A model generated the notes under the pieces. It saw only the letters and a program-made list of their open reading frames with translations. It was not told the origin of the DNA and did not search any database. The position numbers and the translations under genes are program-made. Source: Micromonospora sp. KC723 (GTDB lineage: Bacteria > Actinomycetota > Actinomycetes > Mycobacteriales > Micromonosporaceae). From it: 64,000 bases of DNA. Within the stretch, counting starts at the first letter, position 1. Each line of letters starts with the position of its first letter. Of this stretch, positions 16,600 through 24,320 are shown one piece after another. The stretch lies in NCBI RefSeq assembly GCF_004348595.1, contig NZ_SMKD01000001.1, positions 62,001 to 126,000 of the forward strand. Direction: 5' to 3'.

Positions 16600-18423
16600 T
16601 CAGCCGATCAGCGGCCGGACGTTCCACACCCACACCCCGCCGGTGAAGGTCGGGGTGATCCCCGTCAACGCGGTCATGGCGGTGCGCAGTTGGTCGGCGT
16701 GCGGGTGCGGGCCGAGGACGACCACGCCGGTCCGCCAGTGGCGCAGGTCGGTGACGGCGGTCGCCCGGTCCCGGGCGGTGATCGGCGGGATCTCCCCGGT
16801 CCGCGCGACGTGGCCGAAGAAGTTGCTGGTCCGCCGGTACGGGGCGGTGAACAGGGCGGCATTCGGCTCGGCCGACCACGGACGGGTGTCGGGGTAGAGG
16901 AAGTAACCGCGGGCCAGCGGCATCTCCAACCGGGTCCGGGACGCCCAGCGCAGCGGCTCGGTGTACGTGTTGTCGGGCAGCGGCAGGGTGACGACGCTGC
17001 GCCCGCCGGCGACGTACGGACGCCAGGCGCCGGAGGTGACGAAGGTTGGCACCGGGTCGGGGCGGTAGGTGGGCAGCGGCGTCGGCAGGAGCGGCAGCAG
17101 CGCCATGGCCAGCGCGGTGACCGTGGCGAAGCGGAGTTGCCGTCGGGCGGCCGGGTGTTCCCGGACGAGCCGGCGGGCCCGCTCGGCGCCGAGCGCGAGC
17201 AGCACCCCGACGATCGGGGTGATCGCCAGCGACCAGCGGGTGGGCACCACCGAGTGCAGCAGCGGCAGGTTCTCCAGCGCGGCCCACGGGCCCGGGACAC
17301 CCGTGTTGCGCCCGTTGAGCTGGACCTCCCGTCCGAGCGACAGCACCGCGAAGAGCAGGGTGAGCACGGCCAGGCCGCGTACCAGCGCGTTGCGCCACAG
17401 CCAGCCGAACAGGGCGACGGCCAGTACGACCAACGGCCAGCCGAAGAAGGCGTTCTCCTCGGTGGGGTTCTTGGCCAGCGGGCCGACGGAACGGGCGTCA
17501 CCGGCCAGCGATTCGCGGGACCAGGCGACGAACGCGGCCAGGTCGGTGCGGTAGCCCCGGATCAGTCGGGACAGCCCGTGGTACGAGCCGGGCCCGAAGA
17601 GCTGGACGTAGAGCGGGTACGCCAGCAGCACCGCGGCGAGTGCCGCGGCAATCCCGAGGCCGGCGAGGAAGGTCCGCCATCGCCGGCGCAGCGCGGGCCG
17701 GCCGATGGCGAGGGCGAGCACCACCACGCCGAGCGCGATCGCGGTCATCAACAGGACTTCGAGGTTGAGGAACGCCTGCCAGACGATCAGCAGGCCGAGC
17801 AGGATGCCGTTACGGAGCCAGCGGCCCGGATCGGCGAGGCGCAGGGTCCGCCAGGCCAGCAACGGTACGACGAACTGGGACACGATGTTCGGATGGGCGT
17901 TGGCGTGCGACACCATGGCCGGGGCGAAGGCGCAGAACGCGGCGCCCAGCCAGGCGGGCGCGCGGGACCGGGTCACCCGCCGGGAGAGAAAGAAATACCA
18001 GCTCGTGCCGGTGGCGGCCATTCCCAGGGTGAGGAAGATGAGAAACGACCATTGCGGCCCGAATACGACAGTGACGGGCGTCAACGGCAACGAAATGGAC
18101 AATACGGATGTATTCGCCATCAAGTTGACGTTGTCGGGCACATTCATCCGGTCCGAGCCGAACGGATAGGCGAATTCGGTCACGACCCGTGCGCCGTGCG
18201 CCATCATCCACTCGAACTGCGGCTGGTCCGAGCGGTTGTCCCGGAGGCCGCTGCCGGGTCGCAACCACAGGCGCGCGGTCACCCAGAAGGCCGCCGCCGC
18301 GAAGCTGAGCACGGCGACGACGTCCCACCGCCGCCCTTCCCGCCAACGTACGCCCCCGCCGCCGACCTCGGCGTTTCCGCCACCGGATCGTTCGACCCCG
18401 GGGCCCGATTCGGGAGTAGTCAT
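16600..18423 (-). CDS. Large polytopic membrane protein, glycosyltransferase-C-like
   Basis: A 607-residue integral membrane protein with roughly 10-12 hydrophobic segments. The layout (hydrophilic start, TM at about 35-55, a loop with the acidic/aromatic stretch SDQPQFEWMMAHGARVV, and a soluble C-terminus after about 450) resembles GT-C or DUF-type actinobacterial membrane glycosyltransferases that use polyprenyl-phosphate sugars. No catalytic motif is certain. ATG 18423 (MTTPESGPG) is used; the upstream in-frame extension looks non-coding. It is divergent from the methyltransferase gene. Confidence 0.75.
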   Translation of the reverse strand: MTTPESGPGVERSGGGNAEVGGGGVRWREGRRWDVVAVLSFAAAAFWVTARLWLRPGSGLRDNRSDQPQFEWMMAHGARVVTEFAYPFGSDRMNVPDNVNLMANTSVLSISLPLTPVTVVFGPQWSFLIFLTLGMAATGTSWYFFLSRRVTRSRAPAWLGAAFCAFAPAMVSHANAHPNIVSQFVVPLLAWRTLRLADPGRWLRNGILLGLLIVWQAFLNLEVLLMTAIALGVVVLALAIGRPALRRRWRTFLAGLGIAAALAAVLLAYPLYVQLFGPGSYHGLSRLIRGYRTDLAAFVAWSRESLAGDARSVGPLAKNPTEENAFFGWPLVVLAVALFGWLWRNALVRGLAVLTLLFAVLSLGREVQLNGRNTGVPGPWAALENLPLLHSVVPTRWSLAITPIVGVLLALGAERARRLVREHPAARRQLRFATVTALAMALLPLLPTPLPTYRPDPVPTFVTSGAWRPYVAGGRSVVTLPLPDNTYTEPLRWASRTRLEMPLARGYFLYPDTRPWSAEPNAALFTAPYRRTSNFFGHVARTGEIPPITARDRATAVTDLRHWRTGVVVLGPHPHADQLRTAMTALTGITPTFTGGVWVWNVRPLIG

Positions 18424-18631
18424 GATATTTCGGAGCGTAGTTGGCCTATGGCGGTGACGTGACATGTTTCGGGGTACTGCCGTACTATGTGCCGGGTTCG
18501 CCGACCGTCGATCACGTGCCAACCCGACCGCATTTCGGCCACCACGGTGCCCCGTTTCCTCCGCGCAACATGCGGATGGTTCACTCAGTCGGTCCAGGTG
18601 CGGATCGAGTCATACCGTGAGGAATCGACGC

Positions 18632-19342
18632 ATGGCAGAAATCACTGGGGATCAGCGCGTCCAGTCGGAGGTGCTGGAGGGCCTGGCGACGGCGGTCAAC
18701 CATCGCCGATGGTTCGTCGAGCTGGCCGTGCCCCACCTCGGTGACAACCCCATCGAGATCGGCAGCGGCCTCGGCGACTACGCGTTGGAGTGGTCCCAGC
18801 ACGTTCCTCGGTTCACCGCCACCGAGGCCGATCCGGACCGGCTGGTCCAGCTCAAGGAGCGCCTGGCCGACAATCCCTCCATCGAGGTACGGCAGATGCT
18901 GCTGCCACACCCCGAGGGGGGCGACCACAGCGCCGCCGTCTCGTACAACGTGCTGGAGCACATCGAGGACCACGTCGGCGCGCTGCGCAGCATGCGCGAC
19001 CTGGTCCGGCCGGGCGGCAAGGTGATCATCATCGTGCCGGCGTTCCAGTTCGCGATGAGCCCGGCCGACATCGCCACCGGCCACGTGCGCCGCTACACCA
19101 AGAAGACGCTGGCCGGGGCGATGACCGAGGCGGGCCTGACGGTGGAGACCATCCACTACGCCAACGCGCTCGGCCTCATCGGCTACTTCATGGCCACCAA
19201 GGTCTTCCGGCTGATGCCGAAGGAGGGCCCGATGGTGAAGGTCTACGACACCCTTGTGCTCCCCGCCACCAAGGCGGTCGAGCAGCGGGTACGCCCGCCG
19301 TTCGGCCAGTCCGTCTTCGCCGTCGCCCGGGTACCGGGCTGA
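18632..19342 (+). CDS. Class I SAM-dependent methyltransferase
   Basis: A 236-residue Rossmann-fold methyltransferase. Motif I is IEIGSGLGDYA, the acidic residue after beta2 is in TATEADPDRL, and VSYNVLEHIEDH corresponds to motif IV of the Methyltransf_11/23 type. The downstream segment HVRRYTKKTLAGAMTEAGLTVE is typical of enzymes acting on cell-surface or lipid substrates. ATG 18632 has GAGGAA 7 nt upstream. Its substrate is unknown; nearby membrane GT-like genes suggest an envelope role. Confidence 0.88.
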   Translation: MAEITGDQRVQSEVLEGLATAVNHRRWFVELAVPHLGDNPIEIGSGLGDYALEWSQHVPRFTATEADPDRLVQLKERLADNPSIEVRQMLLPHPEGGDHSAAVSYNVLEHIEDHVGALRSMRDLVRPGGKVIIIVPAFQFAMSPADIATGHVRRYTKKTLAGAMTEAGLTVETIHYANALGLIGYFMATKVFRLMPKEGPMVKVYDTLVLPATKAVEQRVRPPFGQSVFAVARVPG

Positions 19343-19351
19343 GGTCGCACC

Positions 19352-19378
19352 CGCGTCGGCGGGGCCCCCGCCGACGCG
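19352..19378. terminator. Bidirectional terminator hairpin
   Basis: Perfect 13-bp arms (CGCGTCGGCGGGG against 19366-19378) with a single-base centre, between the convergent methyltransferase and PEBP-like genes. Confidence 0.7.
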
Positions 19379-19393
19379 GAGGCCCCGCCCCGG

Positions 19394-19927
19394 TCACTGC
19401 TGGACCTGGTACGTCGGGCGGATGACCGCCCGCGCCAGGGTGTGGAAGGCCAGGTTGAAGCCGACGTAGGCCGGGCTGGCATCCGGGCCGACGTTCAGCC
19501 GCTCGACGTCCACCGCGTGCACCGCGAAGACGTACCGGTGCGGGCGGTCACCGGCTGGCGGCGCGGCGCCACCGTAGCCGGTGTCGCCGTAGTCGTTACG
19601 GACGCTGAACGCGCCGGAGAGGTCGGCCTCCTTCACCCCGGTCGGCAGTTCGGTCAGCGACGGGGGCACGTCGACCAGCACCCAGTGCCAGAAGCCGCTG
19701 CCGGTGGGGGCGTCCGGGTCGAAGCAGGTCACCACGAAACTCTGCGTGCCGTCCGGGAAGTCCGACCAGGCCAGGTGCGGGGAGACGTTCCCGCCGCCGG
19801 CGCTGCCGTGTGCGTGCCGCGCGTCCATCGGCTCGCCGTTGCGCACGTCGTCGCTGGTCAGGGTGAACGACGGAACAGTCGGCAGCAGTTCGTACGGGTC
19901 CGGGGCAATCGGTCGTTCCAGGGTCAT
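19394..19927 (-). CDS. YbhB/YbcL-type PEBP (Raf kinase inhibitor-like) protein
   Basis: A 177-residue phosphatidylethanolamine-binding-protein family member. Diagnostic stretches are [37 protein letters not shown] (the DPDAP-x(n)-HW pocket) and [15 protein letters not shown]. Bacterial members are cytoplasmic and of unclear function. ATG 19927 has AGGA upstream. It is divergent from tRNA-Ser(TGA). Confidence 0.92.
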   Translation of the reverse strand: MTLERPIAPDPYELLPTVPSFTLTSDDVRNGEPMDARHAHGSAGGGNVSPHLAWSDFPDGTQSFVVTCFDPDAPTGSGFWHWVLVDVPPSLTELPTGVKEADLSGAFSVRNDYGDTGYGGAAPPAGDRPHRYVFAVHAVDVERLNVGPDASPAYVGFNLAFHTLARAVIRPTYQVQQ

Positions 19928-20092
19928 CGAGGATCCTTCCGGTGCGGATGTCTGCTGACCTTCATACCCCTCCGAAGCGGCCGACCGAACCGAAAGCGCC
20001 CGTGCCCGGGCCGCGACCGGTCGCTCGACCGCCCGCCAGCGTTCAGCCCGGCGGGCAGGCCGAGCCGACGGCAACGAGGGGTCATCCACAGG

Positions 20093-20179
20093 CGGAGGGT
20101 GTGGGATTCGAACCCACGAAGACATCGCTGCCTTACCGGTTTTCAAGACCAGCGCCATCGGCCACTAGGCGAACCCTCC
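20093..20179 (-). tRNA. tRNA-Ser (anticodon TGA)
   Basis: An 87-nt class II tRNA with acceptor GGAGGGT/ACCCTCC, anticodon loop CTTGAAA (anticodon TGA), a long variable arm, and T-arm GTGGGTTCGAATCCCAC. The CCA end is not encoded. Confidence 0.95.
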
Positions 20180-20407
20180 CGGACCGTCACCCACGGGCGT
20201 ACGGTCGGTGCCTAGTCTGCCACGCGAGCGTTCCGGCCGCGCGCAGGTACCACCCCCGACTGAACGGGCGGCCCGACGGCGCAGCTCGGCCACCACCCCG
20301 GTCACCCATCGGCTCGGTCCACAGTGGCCCCGGCCAGCCTGGGGATGCCACTGGTTGAGATTCCCTGCTGAGCGTGGCGGCGGCGGTGGATCGGGTAAGA
20401 CTGGGCC

Positions 20408-21385
20408 ATGCGTGCGATGACGATTCCGGAACCCGGCGGACCCGAGGCACTGGTCTGGGCGGAGGTTTCCGATCCGGAGCCCGGCCCGGGCGAGGTGGTG
20501 ATGGCGGTACGCGCCAGCGCGGTGAACCGGGCCGACCTGCTCCAGCGGCAGGGCCACTACCCACCGCCGCCGGGCGCGCCCGCGTACCCGGGTCTGGAGT
20601 GTTCCGGCGTGGTCGCCGCGCTCGGCCCCGGGGTGACCGGCTGGGAGGTCGGGCAGGAGGCCTGCGCGCTGCTGGCCGGCGGCGGGTACGCCGAGCGGGT
20701 GGCCGTGCCGGCCGGGCAACTGCTGCCGCTGCCGGCCGGGGTCGACCTGGTGGACGCGGCGGCGCTACCGGAGGTGGCCTGCACGGTCTGGTCGAACGTG
20801 GTACGGCTGGCCCGGCTCGGCAAGGGCGAGACGCTGCTGGTGCACGGCGGCGGCAGCGGAATCGGCACGTTCGCGATCCAGCTCGGCAGCGCCCTCGGCG
20901 CGACCGTGGTGGTGACCGCCCGCGCGGCGAAGCACGAGCGGCTGCGCGAGATGGGCGCCACGCACGCCGTCGACTACCGGGAGCAGGACTTCGTCGAGGA
21001 GGTCCGGCGGGTTACCGACGGCCGGGGCGCGGATGTCATCCTCGACATCATGGGCGCCTCCTACCTGGGGCGGAACGTGGCGGCGCTGGCCGACGGCGGG
21101 CGGCTGGTGGTGATCGGGTTGCAGGGCGGCCGGAAGGCCGAGCTGGACCTGGCCGCGTTGCTGGCGAAGCGGGCGTCGGTGGCGGCCACCGCGTTGCGCT
21201 CCCGGCCTGCCGACGACAAGGCCGAGATCGTACGCGGGGTCCGCGAGCAGGTCTGGCCGCTGGTGGAGGCGGGCACGATCCGGCCGATCGTGGACCGGCG
21301 GCTGCCGATGGCGGACGCGCCCGAAGCGCACCGGCTGATGGAGTCGAGCGACCACCTCGGCAAGATCCTGCTCACCCTCGGCTGA
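20408..21385 (+). CDS. NAD(P)H quinone oxidoreductase (zinc-free MDR, PIG3-like)
   Basis: A 325-residue medium-chain reductase without the structural zinc cysteines. It shows the quinone-oxidoreductase N-terminal fold (SAVNRADLLQRQGHYPPPPGAPAYPGLECSG), the nucleotide motif HGGGSGIGTFAIQLGSALGA and the distal DIMGASYLGRN segment. This pattern matches PIG3/QorB-like enzymes that reduce quinones with NADPH. ATG 20408 has no SD and is possibly leaderless. It is convergent with soxR, whose regulon in actinobacteria often includes quinone reductases, although no SoxR-type operator was seen before this gene. Confidence 0.9.
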   Translation: MRAMTIPEPGGPEALVWAEVSDPEPGPGEVVMAVRASAVNRADLLQRQGHYPPPPGAPAYPGLECSGVVAALGPGVTGWEVGQEACALLAGGGYAERVAVPAGQLLPLPAGVDLVDAAALPEVACTVWSNVVRLARLGKGETLLVHGGGSGIGTFAIQLGSALGATVVVTARAAKHERLREMGATHAVDYREQDFVEEVRRVTDGRGADVILDIMGASYLGRNVAALADGGRLVVIGLQGGRKAELDLAALLAKRASVAATALRSRPADDKAEIVRGVREQVWPLVEAGTIRPIVDRRLPMADAPEAHRLMESSDHLGKILLTLG

Positions 21386-21407
21386 CAGCGCGCCCCGCGG
21401 CTCGCGG

Positions 21408-21854
21408 TCAGGGGGCGGGGCGGGGTAGGACGAGTCGGGCGCCCGGGCCCTCGCGGGCGAGCGAGTCCTCGGGGTTGTTGAGCTTGCAGCGTTGCAACGA
21501 CAGGCAGCCGCAGCCGATGCAACTGTCCAGGTCGTCGCGGAGCTTGCCGAGCAGGCTGATCTTCTGGTCCAGCCGCTCCCGCCAGGCTCGGGAGAGCGCG
21601 GCCCAGTCCTCCGGCGTGGGGGTCCGGGCGGAGGGCAGCGAGTCCAGCGCCTCGCGGATCTCCTCCAGCGGGATGCCGACCTGCTGGGAGATCCGCACGA
21701 ACGCCACCCGACGCAGTTCGGTACGGGCGTACCGGCGCTGGTTGCCGCCGGTACGCTCGGCCCGGATCAGGCCGAGCCGCTCGTAGTAGCGCAGGGCCGA
21801 AGGGGCCACCCCACTGCGGGCGGCGAGCTGCCCGATGGTGAGTGATTCCTGCAT
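21408..21854 (-). CDS. soxR: Redox-sensitive transcriptional activator SoxR
   Basis: A 148-residue MerR-family regulator. The N-terminal winged HTH is LTIGQLAARSGVAPSALRYYERLGLI. The C-terminal [2Fe-2S] ligands are Cys112, Cys115, Cys117 and Cys123 (CIGCGCLSLQRC), the defining SoxR spacing. The oxidised cluster activates target promoters in response to redox-cycling compounds. ATG 21854 starts 11 bp from a SoxR-like palindrome shared with the divergent transketolase pair. Confidence 0.94.
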   Translation of the reverse strand: MQESLTIGQLAARSGVAPSALRYYERLGLIRAERTGGNQRRYARTELRRVAFVRISQQVGIPLEEIREALDSLPSARTPTPEDWAALSRAWRERLDQKISLLGKLRDDLDSCIGCGCLSLQRCKLNNPEDSLAREGPGARLVLPRPAP

Positions 21855-21865
21855 CAGTCGCCTTG

Positions 21866-21885
21866 AGTTGAAGTTAGCTTCAACT
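21866..21885. promoter_or_regulatory. SoxR-type operator
   Basis: AGTTGAAGTTAGCTTCAACT is an inverted repeat with 8-bp arms. Its centre AAGTTAGCTT matches the AAGTTAACTT core of the classical SoxR box. It sits in the short divergent interval, 14 bp before the transketolase start and 11 bp from soxR. A SoxR dimer here could control both. Confidence 0.75.
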
Positions 21886-21899
21886 TGCAGGCTAACCGT

Positions 21900-22616
21900 A
21901 TGACGCTCACGACCGCTACCTCCCCGCCCGTGGCAATCCTGCCCGGACCGGTCGGCACCCCGCTGGAACGGCTCCGCGCCGGCCGTGACTTCGGCCCGAA
22001 CGTGTACTCCACCATCGACGTGCTGTGGGTGCTCTACGACCGGATCCTGCGGATCACCCCGCAGAGTCTGGACGACCCGGACCGGGACCGTTTCCTGCTG
22101 TCCAAGGGGCACGCCGTCGCCGGCTACTACGCCGTCCTCGCCGCCAAGGGCTTTCTCCACGACGACTGGCTGGACGACCAGGGCGGACCGGACAGCCGCC
22201 TCGGCGACCACCCCGACCGGCTGCTCGTCCCCGGCGTGGAGATCGGTTCCGGCTCACTCGGTCACGGCCTCGGGCTCGGCGTGGGCACCGCGCTCGGACT
22301 ACGGGCGCAGGGCCGCACCACACCCCGGGTGTACGTGCTGCTCGGCGACGCCGAACTCGACGAGGGCGCCAACCACGAGGCGATTGCGTACGCCGGCGCG
22401 ACCGGGCTGGCCAACCTGACCGCGATCGTGCTGGACAACCGCTCCGCCAGCCACGGCTGGCCCGGCGGAGTGGCCAGCCGGTTCACCGTCAACGGGTGGA
22501 CCGCCGCCACCGTCGACGGGCGCGACCGCGACGCCCTGCACACCGCCCTCACCGGGCACGACGGGCACCGGCCGCACGTCGTCGTCGCGGTCGTCACCGA
22601 CGGGGAGCAGCCATGA
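21900..22616 (+). CDS. Transketolase-like protein, N-terminal (ThDP-binding) half
   Basis: A 238-residue protein equivalent to the pyrophosphate-binding half of transketolase. RFLLSKGHAVAGYYAVLAAKGF and GSLGHGLGLGVGTALGLRAQGR match the transketolase N-domain. The ThDP-Mg motif is represented by LLGDAELDEGANHEAIAYAGATGLANLTAIVLDNRSAS (GDxE...N). Split transketolases of this kind occur in many actinobacteria and archaea. The ATG follows the SoxR operator directly. Its partner overlaps by 4 bp. Confidence 0.9.
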   Translation: MTLTTATSPPVAILPGPVGTPLERLRAGRDFGPNVYSTIDVLWVLYDRILRITPQSLDDPDRDRFLLSKGHAVAGYYAVLAAKGFLHDDWLDDQGGPDSRLGDHPDRLLVPGVEIGSGSLGHGLGLGVGTALGLRAQGRTTPRVYVLLGDAELDEGANHEAIAYAGATGLANLTAIVLDNRSASHGWPGGVASRFTVNGWTAATVDGRDRDALHTALTGHDGHRPHVVVAVVTDGEQP

Positions 22617-23500
22617 TGAGGGAAGCGTTCGTCGACACCGCCATCGGGTTCCTGGACGACCCACGGACCACGATCGTGCTGGCCGACATCTCCGCCGCCG
22701 CGTTCGCGCCGGCCGCGGCACGGTATCCGAACCGGATCGTCAACGTCGGAATCCGGGAACAGTTGATGATCGGGGTGGCCGGTGGGCTCGCCCTCACCGG
22801 GCAGCGGCCGATCGTGCACAGCTACGCCCCGTTCCTGGTCGAGCGGGCGTACGAGCAGATCAAGCTGGACCTCGACCACCAGGGCGTCGGCGCGGTGCTG
22901 GTCAGCATCGGGACGTCGTACGACCGGGCGGCAGCGGGCCGTACCCACCTGGCCCCCGCCGACGTCAGCCTGATCGACACCCTGCACGGGTGGACCGTGC
23001 ACGTGCCGGGGCACCCGGACGAGGTGCCCGGGTTGCTGCGGCGGACGGTGTGTGGGCAGGACTCGGCGTACCTGCGGCTGTCCACGCAGGTCAACACGCG
23101 GGCCTACGCCGGTGACGGTGAGCTGGTGGTCGTCCGCGACGCCGGGCCCGACGCGGCGCTGCTGGTGGCGGTCGGCCCGGTGCTGGACGCCGCGCTGGCG
23201 GCCGTGGCCGACCGACCGGTGACGGTGGCCTACACCCATCGCCCGCGTCCGTTCGACACCGCCGGCCTGCGGGCGCTGGCCGGCACCGAGGTGATCCTGG
23301 TGGAGCCCTACCTGGCCGGGACGTCGACCCGGGTCGTGTCGGAGGCGTTGGCCGACCGGCCACACCGGCTGCTCAGCCTCGGCGTGGGCCGGGCGGAGCT
23401 GCGCCGCTACGGCTCAGCCGAGCACCACGAGCGCTGGCACGGGCTGGACCCGACCGGGCTGCGCCGGTCGGTGGACGCGTTCCTGGGGTCAGCGGGCTGA
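22613..23500 (+). CDS. Transketolase-like protein, C-terminal half
   Basis: A 295-residue partner subunit carrying the pyrimidine-binding and C-terminal domains. NRIVNVGIREQLMIGVAGGLALTGQRPIVHSYAPFL holds the conserved IREQ glutamate that activates ThDP. HLAPADVSLIDTLHGWTVHVPGHPDE is typical of the same domain. ATG 22613 overlaps the upstream stop (ATGA), implying a coupled heteromer. The donor and acceptor sugars cannot be assigned. Its 3' end overlaps the convergent glycosyltransferase gene by 12 bp. Confidence 0.9.
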   Translation: MMREAFVDTAIGFLDDPRTTIVLADISAAAFAPAAARYPNRIVNVGIREQLMIGVAGGLALTGQRPIVHSYAPFLVERAYEQIKLDLDHQGVGAVLVSIGTSYDRAAAGRTHLAPADVSLIDTLHGWTVHVPGHPDEVPGLLRRTVCGQDSAYLRLSTQVNTRAYAGDGELVVVRDAGPDAALLVAVGPVLDAALAAVADRPVTVAYTHRPRPFDTAGLRALAGTEVILVEPYLAGTSTRVVSEALADRPHRLLSLGVGRAELRRYGSAEHHERWHGLDPTGLRRSVDAFLGSAG

Positions 23501-24193
23501 GGCGGCGGGACGGCGGCGGGCACGCTCCCGGCCGAGGATCCAGAGCGCCTCGACGCCGTCCTTCCAGGTGATCTTCTTGCCCTCCTCGCGACCGCGCGCC
23601 CGGTAGCTGATCGGCACCTCGTAGGGGCGGATCCGCCGGCGCAGCAGCTTGCCGGTCACCTCCGCCTCCATGCCGAAGCCTCGGGAGCGGATGTCCAGCG
23701 AACGGTAGAGCTCCACCGGCATCAGCTTGAAGCAGGTCTCCAGGTCGCCGATGTAGGAGTTGAAGAGCACGTTGGCGGCCATCGTCACGCCCTTGTTGCC
23801 CATCACGTACCAGAAGCTGTAGGCGCTGTGGCTGCCGAAGGTCCGGTTTCCGTAGACCACCGTGGCCCGACCGTCGAGCACCGGGTCGAGCAGGCGTGGG
23901 ATGTCCTGCGGGTCGTACTCCAGGTCGGCGTCGAGGATGACCATGTACTCGCCCTCGGCGTTGTCGACCGCCGTCCTGATGGCCGCGCCCTTGCCCGCGT
24001 TGCGCTGGTGGGTGATCACCCGCAACCGCGCGTCGTCGGCCCGGCCGAGGATCTCGCCGGTGCCGTCCCGGCTGCCGTCGTCGACCACCAGCAGCTCGAT
24101 CTCGCACGGGTAGTCGACCGCCAACGCCTGCTTGAGGGCGTCCGCGATGCGTTCCTCCTCGTTGTAGACCGGCATGAGGATCGAGAGCTTCAC
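23489..24193 (-). CDS. Family 2 glycosyltransferase (polyprenyl-phosphate sugar synthase-like)
   Basis: A 234-residue GT-A enzyme like dolichyl/polyprenyl-phosphate mannose or glucose synthases. Features are KLSILMPVYNEEERI, VVDDGSRDGT, RNAGKGAAIRTA and the metal motif DADLEYDP. No C-terminal membrane helices follow, so it is likely peripheral. I chose GTG 24193, with GGAG 9 nt upstream; GTG 24217 is also in frame. A TAGGCT -10 candidate lies at 24232-24237. It is divergent from a GT-C-like membrane protein that could use the lipid-linked sugar it makes. Confidence 0.9.
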   Translation of the reverse strand: MKLSILMPVYNEEERIADALKQALAVDYPCEIELLVVDDGSRDGTGEILGRADDARLRVITHQRNAGKGAAIRTAVDNAEGEYMVILDADLEYDPQDIPRLLDPVLDGRATVVYGNRTFGSHSAYSFWYVMGNKGVTMAANVLFNSYIGDLETCFKLMPVELYRSLDIRSRGFGMEAEVTGKLLRRRIRPYEVPISYRARGREEGKKITWKDGVEALWILGRERARRRPAASAR

Positions 24194-24231
24194 GGGGATC
24201 GTCTCCACGGTGGGCACAGTGAGTCGGAGAT

Positions 24232-24237
24232 AGCCTA
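24232..24237 (-). promoter_or_regulatory. -10 candidate for the family 2 glycosyltransferase
   Basis: TAGGCT on the minus strand, matching the actinobacterial TANNNT -10. It would start a transcript near 24225, giving a 5' leader of about 30 nt to GTG 24193. Confidence 0.4.
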
Positions 24238-24320
24238 GCCTGGCAGGCCGACGGTGTAGACCCCGCCGCCACGCCCGTCCGGCAGGCGCTCATTCAGGCG
24301 GATGGTGTTTACTTCCGCCC

